Positions 23,774-35,730 of a stretch of DNA of 64,000 nucleotides are shown piece after piece (the first letter of the stretch is position 1; each line of letters opens with the position of its first letter). The notes beneath the pieces are model-generated. The model did not search any database and had not been told where the DNA came from. It saw nothing but the letters and a program-made list of their open reading frames with translations. The position numbers were made by a program, and so were the translations under genes. This stretch comes from Panulirus ornatus (Eukaryota; Arthropoda; Malacostraca; Decapoda; Palinuridae): the NCBI RefSeq assembly GCF_036320965.1, contig NC_092258.1:1722001-1786000 (forward strand), written 5' to 3'.

Positions 23774-24812
23774 CATATGGCCGCATCATTCCCAACAAAA
23801 CAACATAATACATCACTTGGTTACGTAACAATAAAGCAGAAAGCAATAATTATCAGGACATGAAGTCAGGCGTACAAGGTCTTGTCTCCACCGACCATAT
23901 GGTACCCTACGATCACATGTGGGCGGCGGCACCTCCACCCTCCAGGCTCAACCTTTGCCTGCCGGAGACGCACGTGGGGGCTGCGGGAACCCCTGCGGGA
24001 GAAGGAGGAGGAGGAGGAGGAGGGGCAAGGCGGCCGGCCGTGTGAGGGAGGGAGGTGCCCCCTGGCAAGAGGAGAGAGAGGGAGGGTGAGTGGAGGGAGT
24101 GAGGAAATGGACAAGAGGAGGGAAGGAATTAAAGGAGAAAATTTTAGGTAGAAAAAACAGAGGTTTTGGTCCAGCTTTTGGTTACCAGTTTGAATGTGAT
24201 ACCTGCACGGCAGGTAGGGCCGGTGGGTTAGAGAGGGTGGGCAGTGGGTTGGTAGGTTAATGAGGATGGTGGGCTGGCAAGCAGTGAGACATTGACCGGT
24301 GATGGGGACTGGGTTCGGGAGGTGACTGGTGATGGGCTGCGAGCCAGAAGGTGATGGTGAGGGGCAGTGGAGGGCTCGTGGGGCGGCGCGAGAGATAGGT
24401 AGGTCTTGGGCTATGGCCTGTCTGAGTATGGGTGGTGGGCTGATCAGGTGGGTTGATCAGTGGTGAAGCAGTGGGCTGGACGGCTCGACAATAGGGAATA
24501 GAAAACCAACGACTGAAAAATCGCACAAAAAACGCAAAAATCTTCAAGAACTGACTGTAGGTACTGGAACTGTCGAACACAAAATAATCATGTACGTCTG
24601 AAGTCTACTTCCGATCGTAGAGGGTATGGCGGACGGTGTGCGTGAAGGTGTATCTACGAAGTAAAGGAGTTAAGAATGACTGGAAGAAGAAAGTATCATG
24701 AACAGAAGCGAAGTCATAACGATAGGTGTAAACATTGGAATACGAAGAGCCGGCGGATGTGAACCTGTGGCACTCGTCATGGAAGAGATTTTAATCAACT
24801 GATTTGTTTGAG
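23774..24812. other. Non-genic stretch with G-rich block
   Basis: GGA repeats near 24003-24024, and a strand-asymmetric G-rich degenerate block at 24200-24470 (GTGGGTT/GATGGTG words). No recognisable gene. Confidence 0.5.

Positions 24813-24876
<64 letters not shown>
24813..24876. repeat. (CA)n microsatellite
   Basis: About 31 CA units with one CAAA interruption near 24841. Confidence 0.95.
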
Positions 24877-24877
<1 letters not shown>

Positions 24878-26058
24878 CGACCTCAAATAATGCTTAAGCT
24901 CCGAGACCAATATCTCTTTACTCAGAATATATGCAATTGTCCTCAAGTACCATGTGACGCAGTGAGTGTTGTCCTCAAGTACCTGGTGAGTGCAAAATGC
25001 CATCATTTCACCGAGGAAATTGTCAACAAACCTGCAGCAGCAGCGGCACTGGAAGGCGCTACAATACATCGGTTGTGTCGCTCTGAGTAAACAAAATTGT
25101 AAAGTAGGAATTTATGCTAACGAGAGCGCTTATCTGACGTCATCTGCTGCAGTAAGTTACACGCGTGAATGGCTTTATGGGTGTAGAACTGTGTTTCTGT
25201 TGGGGATCCTGCGGTGTTACCTGCATAGATATATTCCCTTCGTTTGTAAGATTCATCTGAAATTACATCTCCGCTACATAAAGCTCTCCCGCACTTATTG
25301 TGGACTCGAGGGGGTCGGGTCGTCCTCTTAGCCTGCCTGACTGCCTGCCTTCCAGCAGTGGCTGTGTAGAGCGTCTCTCAAGGCATTGTTCTGCCTGTCC
25401 ACCCTGATATAATATACTGCCTGGCCTGCATATCTCAAGCTGCAATGTTTATAGCGGTGCCTACGCAATAATTAGAGCGTGGTTGCCCACCTCAAACACC
25501 AGCCCGCGGGTTAAAGAGCTGCATCGGCAATTTTTCGAGATTAGCAAGACAGGCCAACCTGGGTGGCCCACAGGAACCGCCCGGACAGACCAACATGAAG
25601 ATTTTGGGACGAAGACTTTGGCTTAAGATTGCTGAACCCTGGAGGACCTGGAGGGTTTCGAGGACTTAAAGAACCTGGAGGACCTGGAGGCTGCCCTTAT
25701 ATGTGAAGTCGTGTAAGAGAAGACTTTTATCTCAATAAAGATCAGAGGAAGAATCTGATTCATACTTTAATGTGATGTATCAATTCATAAAGTGGATACT
25801 ACTCAGGGAATCATAAGAATGGGATGTTCACTGCAGATACATCAAGGTCCTGTGAATGACTCGATTACCTTGGCCATCATTACTGTGGTTGTGGCTGTGT
25901 AATGACCAGACCAAAGCAATTACTCTGATCTTCCCTGTAAGGTGGCGGTGCTGGAGGAGGAATAAACGTAAACAGAATCACATTGTAAGACTAACAGTGT
26001 CTTGGAATTACACAGCTCTTCGTCAGGGCCTGCTGGAGGAGGTTGTTGCTGCTAGAAC

Positions 26059-26062
<4 letters not shown>
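24877..26062. other. Non-genic stretch
   Basis: Contains short GGAGGACCTGGAGG duplications at 25642-25692 and unrecognised frames. Confidence 0.5.

Positions 26063-26103
<41 letters not shown>
26063..26103. repeat. (CA)n microsatellite
   Basis: About 20 CA units. Confidence 0.95.
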
Positions 26104-26229
26104 ACACTGCCACCCGCCTCCCACACAGCTCGGCTAGAGTCTCCCTATTAGGTACATGAGACATTACGCTGGGCCTGGTCGTCCTGCCGGCCAACTAACT
26201 CCAGGGCGAAATGAGAGGTTGCCCAACAC

Positions 26230-26480
26230 GCCTGAGACGCCCCAGCCTTGACAAATACCCATCGTCCGTCCCAGCCAAGTCTGACAAGTAAGCCTTGACA
26301 ATTGCCCCCTTCCCCCTGGGTCTGACGCCCGGGCCTTGACAATTACCTAACCCCCCTCCCAACTAACCCAGGTCTCCTATGCCAGCCTTGACAATCACTC
26401 CCCCTCACCCCAACCCTTACCACTAGCACGACACCCCAGCCTTGACAATTACCCACCCCCTCTCCACAAGTCTGACCTCC
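26230..26480. repeat. Degenerate minisatellite, CCTTGACAA units
   Basis: CCTTGACAA(T/A) recurs near 26246, 26293, 26334, 26386 and 26439, at 41-53 bp spacing, separated by C-rich spacers containing CCCCC and AAGTCTGAC. Confidence 0.7.
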
Positions 26481-26639
26481 GTGGATAATCACATTAGGAG
26501 CGGCGTACGAAAGCGTCCAGGCCTCGTGAGACGCGTCCTCCTAACCTTGGTTTATTGCCTGTCTCGACTGTAGGAACTCGTGGTGCTGTAACGCTGGCTG
26601 AGGTAATGCTGTAACGCTGTATGCTGCTCGCACTGATGT

Positions 26640-26900
26640 GGGTTAGCCTTCAGGTAACAGGTCGCTCATGTCTCCACGTCTCCCAGGTAACAGGTCGCTC
26701 ATATCTCAAGTAACAGATCATCTGGGTTGCAGGTAACAGGTCCTTCGGGTCCCAGATCTTAGGAGTTTTTGGTCTGGTCAAATGATCTTTATGTCTAACA
26801 CAAAATTTTTGAACTACCTATAACCCAGTTATCTACGTTGTAACATCCCAGTAGATACGTTATCAATATCCCAGGTATCTACTTCATAACACCCAAGGTA
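26640..26900. repeat. Degenerate AGGTAACAGGTC and CCAGGTATCTAC repeats
   Basis: AGGTAACAGGTC(G/C)(C/T)T recurs at about 26652, 26692 and 26731. It is followed by loosely repeated CCCAGGTATCTAC words to about 26900. Confidence 0.55.
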
Positions 26901-26923
26901 TCTACCTACCCCAGGTGCCACCA

Positions 26924-26929
<6 letters not shown>

Positions 26930-26959
<30 letters not shown>
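26930..26959. repeat. (CA)n microsatellite
   Basis: About 15 CA units. Confidence 0.93.
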
Positions 26960-26961
<2 letters not shown>

Positions 26962-27984
26962 TACATTCCACTTTAGGATCATCAAACTATCTCTTCCTGG
27001 AACTGGCACAAATTTCCACGCCAGTTGGCCGCCAGTATACACCCCCTGCTTGCTGTTTATCACCTTTACCAATATCGTATCAAATGCTAACTAGATTTAT
27101 CGCCCACTTACAACCCTGTATGCAAATGAGCGAGCAGAACCATGGAAAATGTGTGTTTATAGCAGGTTGGGGTGTTGGAGGCGAACGCTGGGGGAGGGTT
27201 GGAAAACTGGAGAATGATGGCATGTTTGGGGAGTGTGTGAGGTGTTAGGAAGTATTTGGCATGCGTTAGGGTAGGAATATAAAGAGTTGGTGAATGTTGA
27301 AGATTGTTGGAGGAATGTTAGGGTGGAATGAGAATGGTGGGGGTATGATGGGGGTGTCCTGAAAAGTGTCATCGTAGAGCTAAGGGGCGTTGAGGAAGGG
27401 CGTTGGAGAGTGTTGAGTATTTTGGAGTAATGTGAGGCTTGCGGTGTGTTGAAAGAGTACCGAGGGGGTGCTCAAAGAGATGTTTTGAAATTACTGAGGA
27501 GTGCTGGGGAAGTGGTGAATGTTGTTAGAACTGTTGGAGAAGAGCCGGGAAGGTGAGGTTTTCCTCCTCTCGACGTGCTTGCCAAGTGGAAAGTAAGCAA
27601 CGGATGACTAGAATAACCTTCCTTCACAGTAACGCTGGTAACGCAATGTAACAGCCTGCGGGGCAAGGTGTAACGACTCTTCTGTCACGCTGGCGCTGGT
27701 AACACACAGTCTAACAGCCCGTGGAACATGAAAGGTTCTCTTTTCTCAAGCCTTAACCATCTCGCCACCTCACCTGACCAGGTCTTCTGACGTTTACACA
27801 CTTGTTCTCTAAGAACGACAACATTAAAGAGAGATTAGGAGGTGCAGTAAATATTCTAATATCTTTTCTCATGGTCGAGTGAACTGTCGATTACATGCCA
27901 GGCCCCTAAAGCCTTGGGATTCAAAGAGGATCCTGTCTAGGGTCGAGTAAGACGGGTATTACAGCTGGTAATATATAGCCGTCC
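26960..27984. other. Non-genic stretch with G-rich block
   Basis: 27160-27550 is G-rich on the plus strand with loose TGTTGGAG/GAATGTTG words. Two copies of a GTAACGCTGGTAACGCA-like phrase lie near 27630-27720. No gene. Confidence 0.5.
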
Positions 27985-28256
27985 CACTGGAGGTCGCTAG
28001 GGTGGCCAGGCGTCTTCCTGCTACCACTGGAGGTCCGTGGGGTGGCCAGGACTCATCCAAGAACTTCTGGAGGTCCTTAGGAGTGGTCAGACGTCTTCCA
28101 GGCAGTAATGGAGGTCCCTAGGGTGGTCAGGAGTCGTTCAGTCTTTACTGGAGGCCCTCAGGGTGCCCAGGCGTTTTCAGCCACCACCGGGGTCCACTGG
28201 AATGTTCATGCATCTTCCAGCTACTACTGGAGTTCCCTGGGGTGGACAGGCGTTCT
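27985..28256. repeat. 40-bp minisatellite, about 7 diverged units
   Basis: Each unit runs ACTGGAGGTCCCTAGGG, TGGTCAGG(C/A)GTC, TTCCAGCTACT, with many substitutions. The last unit ends at GGACAGGCGTTC. Confidence 0.85.
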
Positions 28257-28779
28257 TGAAAGGATGGAAGATTTTAATAACCGTTTTGGATTAGAGTTAC
28301 TTTACCTTTGATTCCTGTTCCACTTTAGTTCACTTCTCCTTTCATATTTGTTCTTCGATATTTTCCTCCTCTCGCCTCTCTCCCTCTCTCCTCCTACCGT
28401 CGCGGTATCATCTTCTCTCATTCGGATGTCCACCCAATGATAAACGATATCAAGATCCCCTCCACACTAAAAGGAAAAAGAAGGAAACATTTTGAATAAT
28501 GAATACTTTCACTTTATATATCATGGAACTAACATGGCTGGCTTCTTCATGACTGGTATGTACACTCTTGTGTATCTACACCTGCCAGTGTGGCGAATTA
28601 GGAAGGTGGTCACTGCTCTGTACGAACACAAGCCACATAACGACCTCAGCTTCTTACACACCAGCATCTACAGTCAGTTGAGAAACTACACACCAGCATC
28701 TATAGTCAGTTGAGAAACTAACGAACTAAAGTTTTGGAAATATCAAACATTCGTTCGTATATACACTTCCGGATCATTA

Positions 28780-28782
<3 letters not shown>
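28257..28782. other. Non-genic stretch
   Basis: A 31-bp duplication (CACACCAGCATCTA, CAGTCAGTTGAGAAACTA) lies near 28658-28719. No gene. Confidence 0.5.

Positions 28783-28828
<46 letters not shown>
28783..28828. repeat. (CA)n microsatellite
   Basis: About 23 CA units, immediately upstream of a LINE tail. Confidence 0.95.
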
Positions 28829-28833
<5 letters not shown>

Positions 28834-28834
28834 A

Positions 28835-29005
28835 TGGGACCGCTAGAGGCCATAACATGAAATTAAGCAAGAAACATGTTAGGAAGGCTGTAAAAAGGCA
28901 CTTTTATAGTACAACAGCAGAGGTGAAAGGGAATGAAATGAGTTATGAGGTACTGAATAGGGGTAGTTTCAAGGGATTTTTGATTTTAGATAATGTTCAA
29001 GAAAT
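28835..29005 (+). mobile_element. CR1/Jockey-like LINE 3' end
   Basis: Plus-strand frame reads ARGHNMKLSKKHVRKAVKRH, then FYSTTAEVKGNEMSYEVLN, then GSFKGFLILDN. This is the characteristic end of arthropod CR1/Jockey-type ORF2 proteins (RGHNMKLFKKHVR, FFSTRVVDTWN, EVVNADSVNSFK). The open frame continues past the homology to 29039 and starts inside the (CA)n tract, so only the last 55 or so codons of the element survive. Same family as the minus-strand relic at 16640. Confidence 0.75.
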
Positions 29006-29215
29006 GGTGCTCCACGTGTGTAGAACTCCCTCCCCGTGACGCACAAGAGATGAGGCCCCACGGGTGTAGAACAACCCCCCCCTCCCCCCACCCGGTACAG
29101 CACAAATAGGTTTAGCCACTGAGGGCTGCAACACCCGTCCCAGATGAGCTGGACCACTGCAGGCAGGTCTCCTGCCGGCGAGCCGATGAACAACGGTCTC
29201 CTGGGGCCCACCAGT

Positions 29216-29440
29216 CCATAGCGTCACGGATCCTACCGGTCCACAGATCCTACCGGTCTATGGATCCTACCGGTCCACATAACCGTAGTACCAATAGATC
29301 CTAAAAGTCTACCAGACCAGAAAGCCCACGGATCTTAGTGGTCTAAGGGTCAAGAACACACACACACACATCCTACTGGATCACGGGTCCAGAACACCCA
29401 CGGATCCTGCTGGTCCAAGAGTCCAGAACACCCACGGATT
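29216..29440. repeat. Minisatellite with GGATCCTACCGGTCCAC units
   Basis: GGATCCTACCGGTC recurs at 18-20 bp spacing at 29228-29276. A longer related unit (CACGGATCCTGCTGGTCC, AAGAGTCCAGAACACC) repeats at 29380-29438, with a short CA tract at 29354-29369. Confidence 0.8.
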
Positions 29441-29599
29441 CAAGCAGACTACGGTGCTGGCAAGATCTGTATCAGCTGTCAGGTCGAAGAGAAGGAATTC
29501 CTTCGTACCTTTTTCTGTTAGCGTTGGTCCGAGAGGCCGGGTTATTAGGGCCCATATTTGTGTTATCTTAAGGCGGTATCGTCTCCATCCTCGGGGATT

Positions 29600-29860
29600 A
29601 CTTCTCGAGAGGTGGTGGAGATGGTGGAGGAGGTGGTGTGGGTGGTGATGGAGAGGTGTCGGTGAAGGTAATGATAAGAAGAGGTGAGGGGAAGGGTGAT
29701 GGCGGTTGTGATGATGGTAGTGATGGTGGAGTGAGGGTGGTTGGTTGGTAAGAGTGATGGTGAGGAGGGCAGTAATGATACTGGTGTGGGTAATGGTGAT
29801 AATGGTGGCGGCGAAGGTGTTGGTGATAGTGATGGGCAGAATGGTAGTGATATGGGACGG
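29600..29860. repeat. GGT/GAT-rich degenerate trinucleotide block
   Basis: GGTGGTGGAGATGG- and GTGATGGTG-type words throughout. It gives low-complexity His/Tyr/Pro minus frames that are not genes. Confidence 0.75.
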
Positions 29861-31236
29861 CTTTTCTCTCTTCCTCTGTCATCTGTGTCAATTCGACGAT
29901 GGTGTAGTGAGGACAGAGCAGTTAAATGGTGAGGAAGGCTGAACGGGATGAGAGGAAAGCAGGATAAGATAAGAACCAGGATGAGACACGGGCTGACGAA
30001 GACCTGAGAGACAGTCTAAGGTAAGATAAAAATGAGACGAAGGACCTGAGATGTGCTAGGATGAGATAAGCGAGGGACAGTGGAACAGAAATGTATCACA
30101 GCCTAGATAAACATGGGACGGAGGACAAGATACGCGCCAAAGCGAGAGGAGAATGGAACTTAGGAGCAAGAGAACCAATGAACGCCGTCGTCATACCGAC
30201 GCCGTACTTGCAGGAACACACCATCCATCGATCGTCCAGCCTCTCTCTCATCAGAGGAAGGTCCGTCCAGTACCCGCATCCCCCGACCCCCAGCATCCCC
30301 TCTCCTTACAGCCAAACGTGCCCCTGGCTTGCTCATGTGAACGTTCCTTTCTTGTTGGCGGTCTCAATCACCCACACGGGTCCTGCAAAACGTCTTTCAG
30401 CCGTCCGGGCAAGGGAGGGTAGGGAGAGGAGGAACGCCAGAGGGAAGGAGACCAAAAGAAGCCAGAGCTAAGGGAAAGGGGGACTGGTGTGACCCAGGTG
30501 TGCCCAGCCAGGCAGGGCGAGGAGGGGACTCGACCAGGTGTCTTCAAGGGTCCTGGCAATGTCGTCCTCCATAAGATGGATGTGACGTTCTTGTCAGCGG
30601 TGAGTGGCCCGACAGCCTCCCGCGGCCCTCTCACCACGACACACCTGCCCAAAAAGAAAGACTTCTTACCCCATACAGCAGCCTAGACCTGCAGCGGTCC
30701 GCTGGAACCACATGCAGCGATCTACCCACACGACATGTAGCGGCCTTAACAGCTGCCTTCTGCTCCTGCAGCTTCCGGGCTCAGGCATTGCATGTGTTAT
30801 GGGAACTGCAGCTGACCAATAGTCTTCTCAGACCTTAACATTTCCTTTCTTCTCCCATAGTTAGATGGCCTACGACTACTTTACAATAGTCACTTGCCAC
30901 AAGTCAGAGACTCTCATCATAGACACTCTGGAGTTAACACAGACACTACAGCACCACCACAGAAATGTCTGTACGAATATAGACCCGTCTGTTCATCACC
31001 TTGTCCTCCTCCCCTCCCCATCACCTGTTCTTATAGCGAGCCGGTCGGGCTGACCGGTCCAAATAAAACCGTCGTCGACCGATCATTCCCAGACCAGACG
31101 AGCTGATCCGAACTGAACGACACAAAACGAACAACGAATGACGTTGGTTCGGCGAATTATTCTGGACGATGTACTCCTGTGCTGTGTCACATGCAGTTTC
31201 TGCGCATGTTGTGTAGGACCAGGGCGCAACGCACAC

Positions 31237-31239
<3 letters not shown>
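29861..31239. other. Non-genic stretch, one good isolated splice donor
   Basis: A consensus-like donor TCAGCG|GTGAGT lies at 30600, preceded by a 40-codon G/C-ending frame (from 30489), but no acceptor or homology was recognised. The rest shows unrecognised short frames. Confidence 0.4.

Positions 31240-31275
<36 letters not shown>
31240..31275. repeat. (GA)n microsatellite
   Basis: About 18 GA units. Confidence 0.95.
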
Positions 31276-31278
<3 letters not shown>

Positions 31279-32343
31279 TCCTGATGCCATTAGGCTCATT
31301 ATTCCCAATACATTATGCACATTAATGGCCCCCTTGATCAAGATCCCTCACTCGTGTGATTTAGTTTTCCCGACGAGGAAGTAACTAAGAGAGGAACAGA
31401 CGTCTTAAGTTCTTCGTCTTGGTGCAGTGAGTGAGGCTCCGGGCTAAGGTGGCTCTGGTGATCGCGATCATTTTCATTTCTGTTGAAAGACAAGGATGAT
31501 ATCCACCTGTGGGCTGGGGTCTGTAGGGAAGGACGTGTGAAGTTGGACCTATTGAGACAGGACCTATGGATCCATGGGTTGGGACCTATGGGGCGGGACC
31601 TTGGGACAAGATCCCTGGGCCAGAACTATGGGTCGGGACCTGTTGGGGGCCAGGACTCGACTACTACCCCGCCTGGAGGAACCGGCTCCACCACCACACG
31701 GGGTGCTGACGCAGGAATGTGCCATAGTTCTCCTGCGTCGTGGGTTCCTGGGGTCCTACAATACCCGTAGGACACCTGCTTCTCCTGCTGCCACACCACC
31801 TGCGACCTCCCCTCCCCAGTATCCTGTTCTACGCCCTAGCCACAACCCACCCATCCTTACCACTCCTACCCCCTGAAGGCTTTCCACTTCCTCCTTCAGG
31901 ATCCTTCTTCTTATTCTTTATTCACTTTCTCCTTCATTTATCGTCTGTTTATTTTCCCACTTTTCAGATATTTATGTTGTGTAAGTACTTAATGTCTGAC
32001 ATTTTATTCGTACTTCTGTTCTTCAAATGTTGTGACTCTGGCATTATTCTCTTTTTACCATTCTCTCATTATCTCTTTGTCTCTCTCCTCATTGTCCTAT
32101 ATCTTCCACATATATATTATATCCTTCTATATCACTTTCACATTTCCTTCTGTTCATTCTTTACCACGTCTCTCATCCCACATTCCGCTCACTCTGTGTG
32201 TCACGTCTGCTTCACTCTTGTTCCCCTGCAGAGGTGCCCTACGCTGACCGCCTCGTCCATACCCTCACTGTTAAGTTTCTTTCACAAACATTCTTCTCAT
32301 CCCGCCGTCCGTACAACCTTTCTCACTCTCTCTTCATTGTTTC

Positions 32344-32346
<3 letters not shown>
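31276..32346. other. Non-genic stretch; degenerate GGGACCTATGG repeats and a T-rich block
   Basis: At 31545-31645 GG(G/A)ACCTATGGG- and GCGGGACC-like words repeat at about 17-20 bp. 31870-32340 is strongly C/T-rich and holds a long plus frame that runs into the CT microsatellite. Confidence 0.5.

Positions 32347-32433
<87 letters not shown>
32347..32433. repeat. (CT)n microsatellite
   Basis: About 43 CT units. Confidence 0.97.
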
Positions 32434-32435
<2 letters not shown>

Positions 32436-34374
32436 TATACGATAGTCCAGGAAGACAGATGAAAGGCCATTTAACGTCCTGCCAAGTGAAGTAAGAAAAC
32501 GACCTGCAGTACAAAAACCCTCCAAACAAGGCTCGACGATTGGGTAAGAACATTACCAGATGAACCCAAGATTGACGATCGTGCAGCGTGCGTGGCCACG
32601 ACACAACACAATAGTCTTATCATTAGGTCAGGAATATATGAGGTGAGAGCCACGTGCTAGTCTTGCCTAATGGCACAATCTCATCACAGGTAATCTCAAC
32701 CATCCATCACAATTCTCTTTTTTTCAAACTCCTTCTTTCTTTCCTCTTTTTTCCTTCTATTTTGATTTCTCATGACCATCGAGAGTTCCTCCACCCTTTA
32801 CCTATTCTCACACTCTCTCCCCCTCTCGACCTTCTGTGACTCTCTCCCTCTCCCTCTCCCAGCTGTCCTTATCGTACCCCTCCCCTCACTCACTTTTTGG
32901 CCACCTCCTTCCGTCCCCTCTATCCCCAACTGCCATCCATTATCTTCCCCCCACCTCAGGAACTTCAGGAGGGAGTCTCCTCTCATCCCCGACTCCCTCC
33001 TTACCATCGTGTTCCTCACCAGGACCAGGAGGGACTCGGCCACAAGCAAGGGCCGCCAGACCCAGGTGCACCAACCAGGCGAGGACCAGGAATGTGGAGA
33101 ATGTTTAGTGTGGACAAAGAGCGAGTCACAGCGGGGAGTCCAGGGTTGACCCCCGTCCCTGACCAGGGTAATCCCTGCTATTGTACTTCTTATCGTGTGT
33201 TTGGTGAGGCGATGTGACTCTTCTGTACTCATTCAGGGCAGTTCTCCAGGAGGATTAAGGGTGTTTTTCCCCCCCTTACTCATGAGGCCTCTGGATTGCT
33301 CTTCTTTGATATTCATTGGCTGTTTAGTTACAGGTTATTCTTTTTTTTTTTTTTTTGCTCTTTGACGAAGGATTTTGAGGATGTCATGTTTATCTTGGTG
33401 TATGGGGAAACGAACGGTTTTTTGAGGACGTTTTTGTGGCTTGTATGTGAATGGAAAGGTTCGAATTACCGACTCTGTCTTCTCTGTTGTGGAAGAAGCA
33501 AAACAGTTAACAGGTACATACAGACACTACTAATTCCTCCTTTGGTTTATGCTTCATCACCATTTATGATATTTCGTAATCATTACAATGTTTTATTTGA
33601 GGGTCAAAGAAATCGGACGAATGTACATATGATAATAGCGAGGAAAAGCAAGATAAAAGAATAAATACAAAAAACGAGCATAAAACAGAGCAAATATAAA
33701 GATAGATTAAGGTAGAGACAGGAAGGAATAAGTTACAAATAAAGAGAGACGCTACGTAAAAGAGGAGGGAGGGAGGGAGGGAGGCGCGCCTCCATCATAC
33801 TATGATCAACAGGATGGCAGTAAACACGATGATAAGAACCAAAACAAATTAAGAAAGAAGAGGGAGGTGAAGTGTGTGAGGCAGAAAGCAAGATGGTTCA
33901 GATAACGAATAAAGAGGACGAAGTGAACATGACACAGTCAACCAGATAAGACGAATGTGATCCGTCTAACATGACGGAGGTACTTTACCGAGTGAACATG
34001 ATGGAACGATAAAGAGGCAAGCATGGCACGCACACAAGAACAGGTTACATTATTAAAGGAATTCGTCAGTTGTGAGCAGGTTAGGATAAACATCAGCAGA
34101 AGGAAGAGCAGGAGGAACACGGGATTTGATAAGGACCAGATAATACAAACTCATGCTAACTGCTGGAGAATACAAACTCCTTGTTATTAGAGATGGAAAC
34201 ATTGTGGTTATAACGAAATGAGAGGAGACTTCATCGGTAATATAGGGGGCAATACATGATAGTAGAGCGGAGGAAGAACATAGCAAGACGAATGAGCAAT
34301 GATTAATGAAATCAAGGTGAAGACCAATCAGCATTTGATGGAGTGATCACTGGTTCAAAATATGAGTTTGTGCT

Positions 34375-34378
<4 letters not shown>
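32434..34378. other. Mostly non-genic; one possible orphan exon
   Basis: A C/T-rich run (32700-32950) leads into a consensus acceptor at 32959, with G/C-ending codons to a CAG|GTGCAC donor at 33066 (see findings). A poly-T of 16 lies at 33341-33356, and a short CCCT-type purine tract (GGGA)n is at 33764-33783. 33660-34370 is A-rich without features. Confidence 0.4.

Positions 34379-34423
<45 letters not shown>
34379..34423. repeat. (GT)n microsatellite
   Basis: About 22 GT units. Confidence 0.95.
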
Positions 34424-34425
<2 letters not shown>

Positions 34426-35060
34426 GTGAAAGTGAAAGTGAAGAATAAGGAGAAAGAAAATTAACCTGATGAAGAGGACATATGCCACAAAAATAAGATG
34501 CAGATAGTCTCAGGCGATTAGAAATTCGATGTAGAGCCAAAAAGATTATGAACATGCTAGGACGTAACCAAGGTAGAAAGATAATGATGGAGAATCAACG
34601 AGGAACTGTAAATAAACCTGAATTAGAATTGGTTGTATATGTTTGAAGTGTTGGGGTCACAGTGATATATGATCGGATGAACAAAAGGTTTGGAAGTGTG
34701 TGTATGTTTGTATGTATGTACGTGTGCATGTATGTATGTATAGGGAAATATGAATAATTTTCTCCATGTTTCACCTCACAAAATCACTATAGGATTAATC
34801 ACAAACTGTAGAACATATTTTCATTGTAAATATGAAATAATTTGAAAATTGTTCGATGGATACAAAAAAAAAACGAGTGTGTAAATATAACAACAGGGGT
34901 AATTACCCCGATGATCCCATGGAATTATCTATATGAATTATTGAACACTCAACCCATAATATTACAATGGCGTAAAACAGTGTATAAAAGACAAGAAGAT
35001 TTAATTTCTTAACAGGTAAAGCACCCAGGCTATAAACAGGTATTTATAACCGTTTTATAG
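34424..35060. other. Non-genic stretch
   Basis: AT-rich, with a short (TATG)n run at 34700-34742. Confidence 0.5.
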
Positions 35061-35329
35061 GCGGTGTGTGGCGATGGACGGGGAACAGGCCTGTCCAGGT
35101 GACCACCACTCGCTCCACACCAGCGTCCAGGCCTTTGTTGGCTGGAACAACGACGTCTATTGTTTCTCTGTGCGGACGCCCTCGTCTACTGCTCCCTCCG
35201 ACAGCTCCAGAAGACGCCCACAACGATCGTCCTTAAATGGTGGCGGCGCCCTGGAGGAGGGAGGGCCGTTGGAGAGTCGTCCTGCAAGGTGGGAGTAGAG
35301 GAGTTGAGACGAGGGGCACAGTGAGGGGG

Positions 35330-35420
35330 TTGTTCTGGGTAGGAGGGAGGGCTGTACATGGGAGTACAGAGAGAAGCCAGATAACAGACGACCTGATGGT
35401 GGTCTGTGGCGAGGATATCT
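35330..35420 (+). repeat. Dispersed repeat (ACCTGATGG element), copy 3
   Basis: The core AGCCAGATAACAGACGACC, TGATGG, TCTGTGGCGAGGATATCTG aligns with the copy at 17755, and upstream sequence is also similar. It lies about 40 bp after a possible orphan exon (35061-35288). Confidence 0.5.
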
Positions 35421-35670
35421 GAAATAATATTACCCTGGATTCTTGGTCTGCGTAGAGGGAGTGGTTAGAGGTTGTAGAAGTGGCAACTGTCGGTTGTTTA
35501 GGAGTGGTGTTGTGGGTTGTGGAGGCAATGAAGTGTGCGTGTGTGGGTGTGTGTTGGTGTAAGATTGAGTAGACAGACAGGAGGGCTGGTGTCTTGTCTG
35601 AAGGTTAAGGGGAGCTGAGGGTAGAGGGAAAACCTTGGGAAAATGAAACTTATCATATTGACCCTCAGCG

Positions 35671-35730
35671 CGGCGGCTGTACGGCCTCTGATCACGACAG
35701 TACGACCTAAAAGCACGACGGCACGTCTCT
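35671..35730. repeat. Single arm of the 21-bp-unit foldback family
   Basis: GATCACGACAGTACGACC followed by AAAAGCACGACGGCACG: two diverged units without an opposing arm. Confidence 0.5.

Noticed and set aside
31740..32462. 240-codon plus frame rich in Leu, Ser and Phe
   Set aside because: Lies in a C/T-rich block and runs through the (CT)n microsatellite; composition explains the missing stops.
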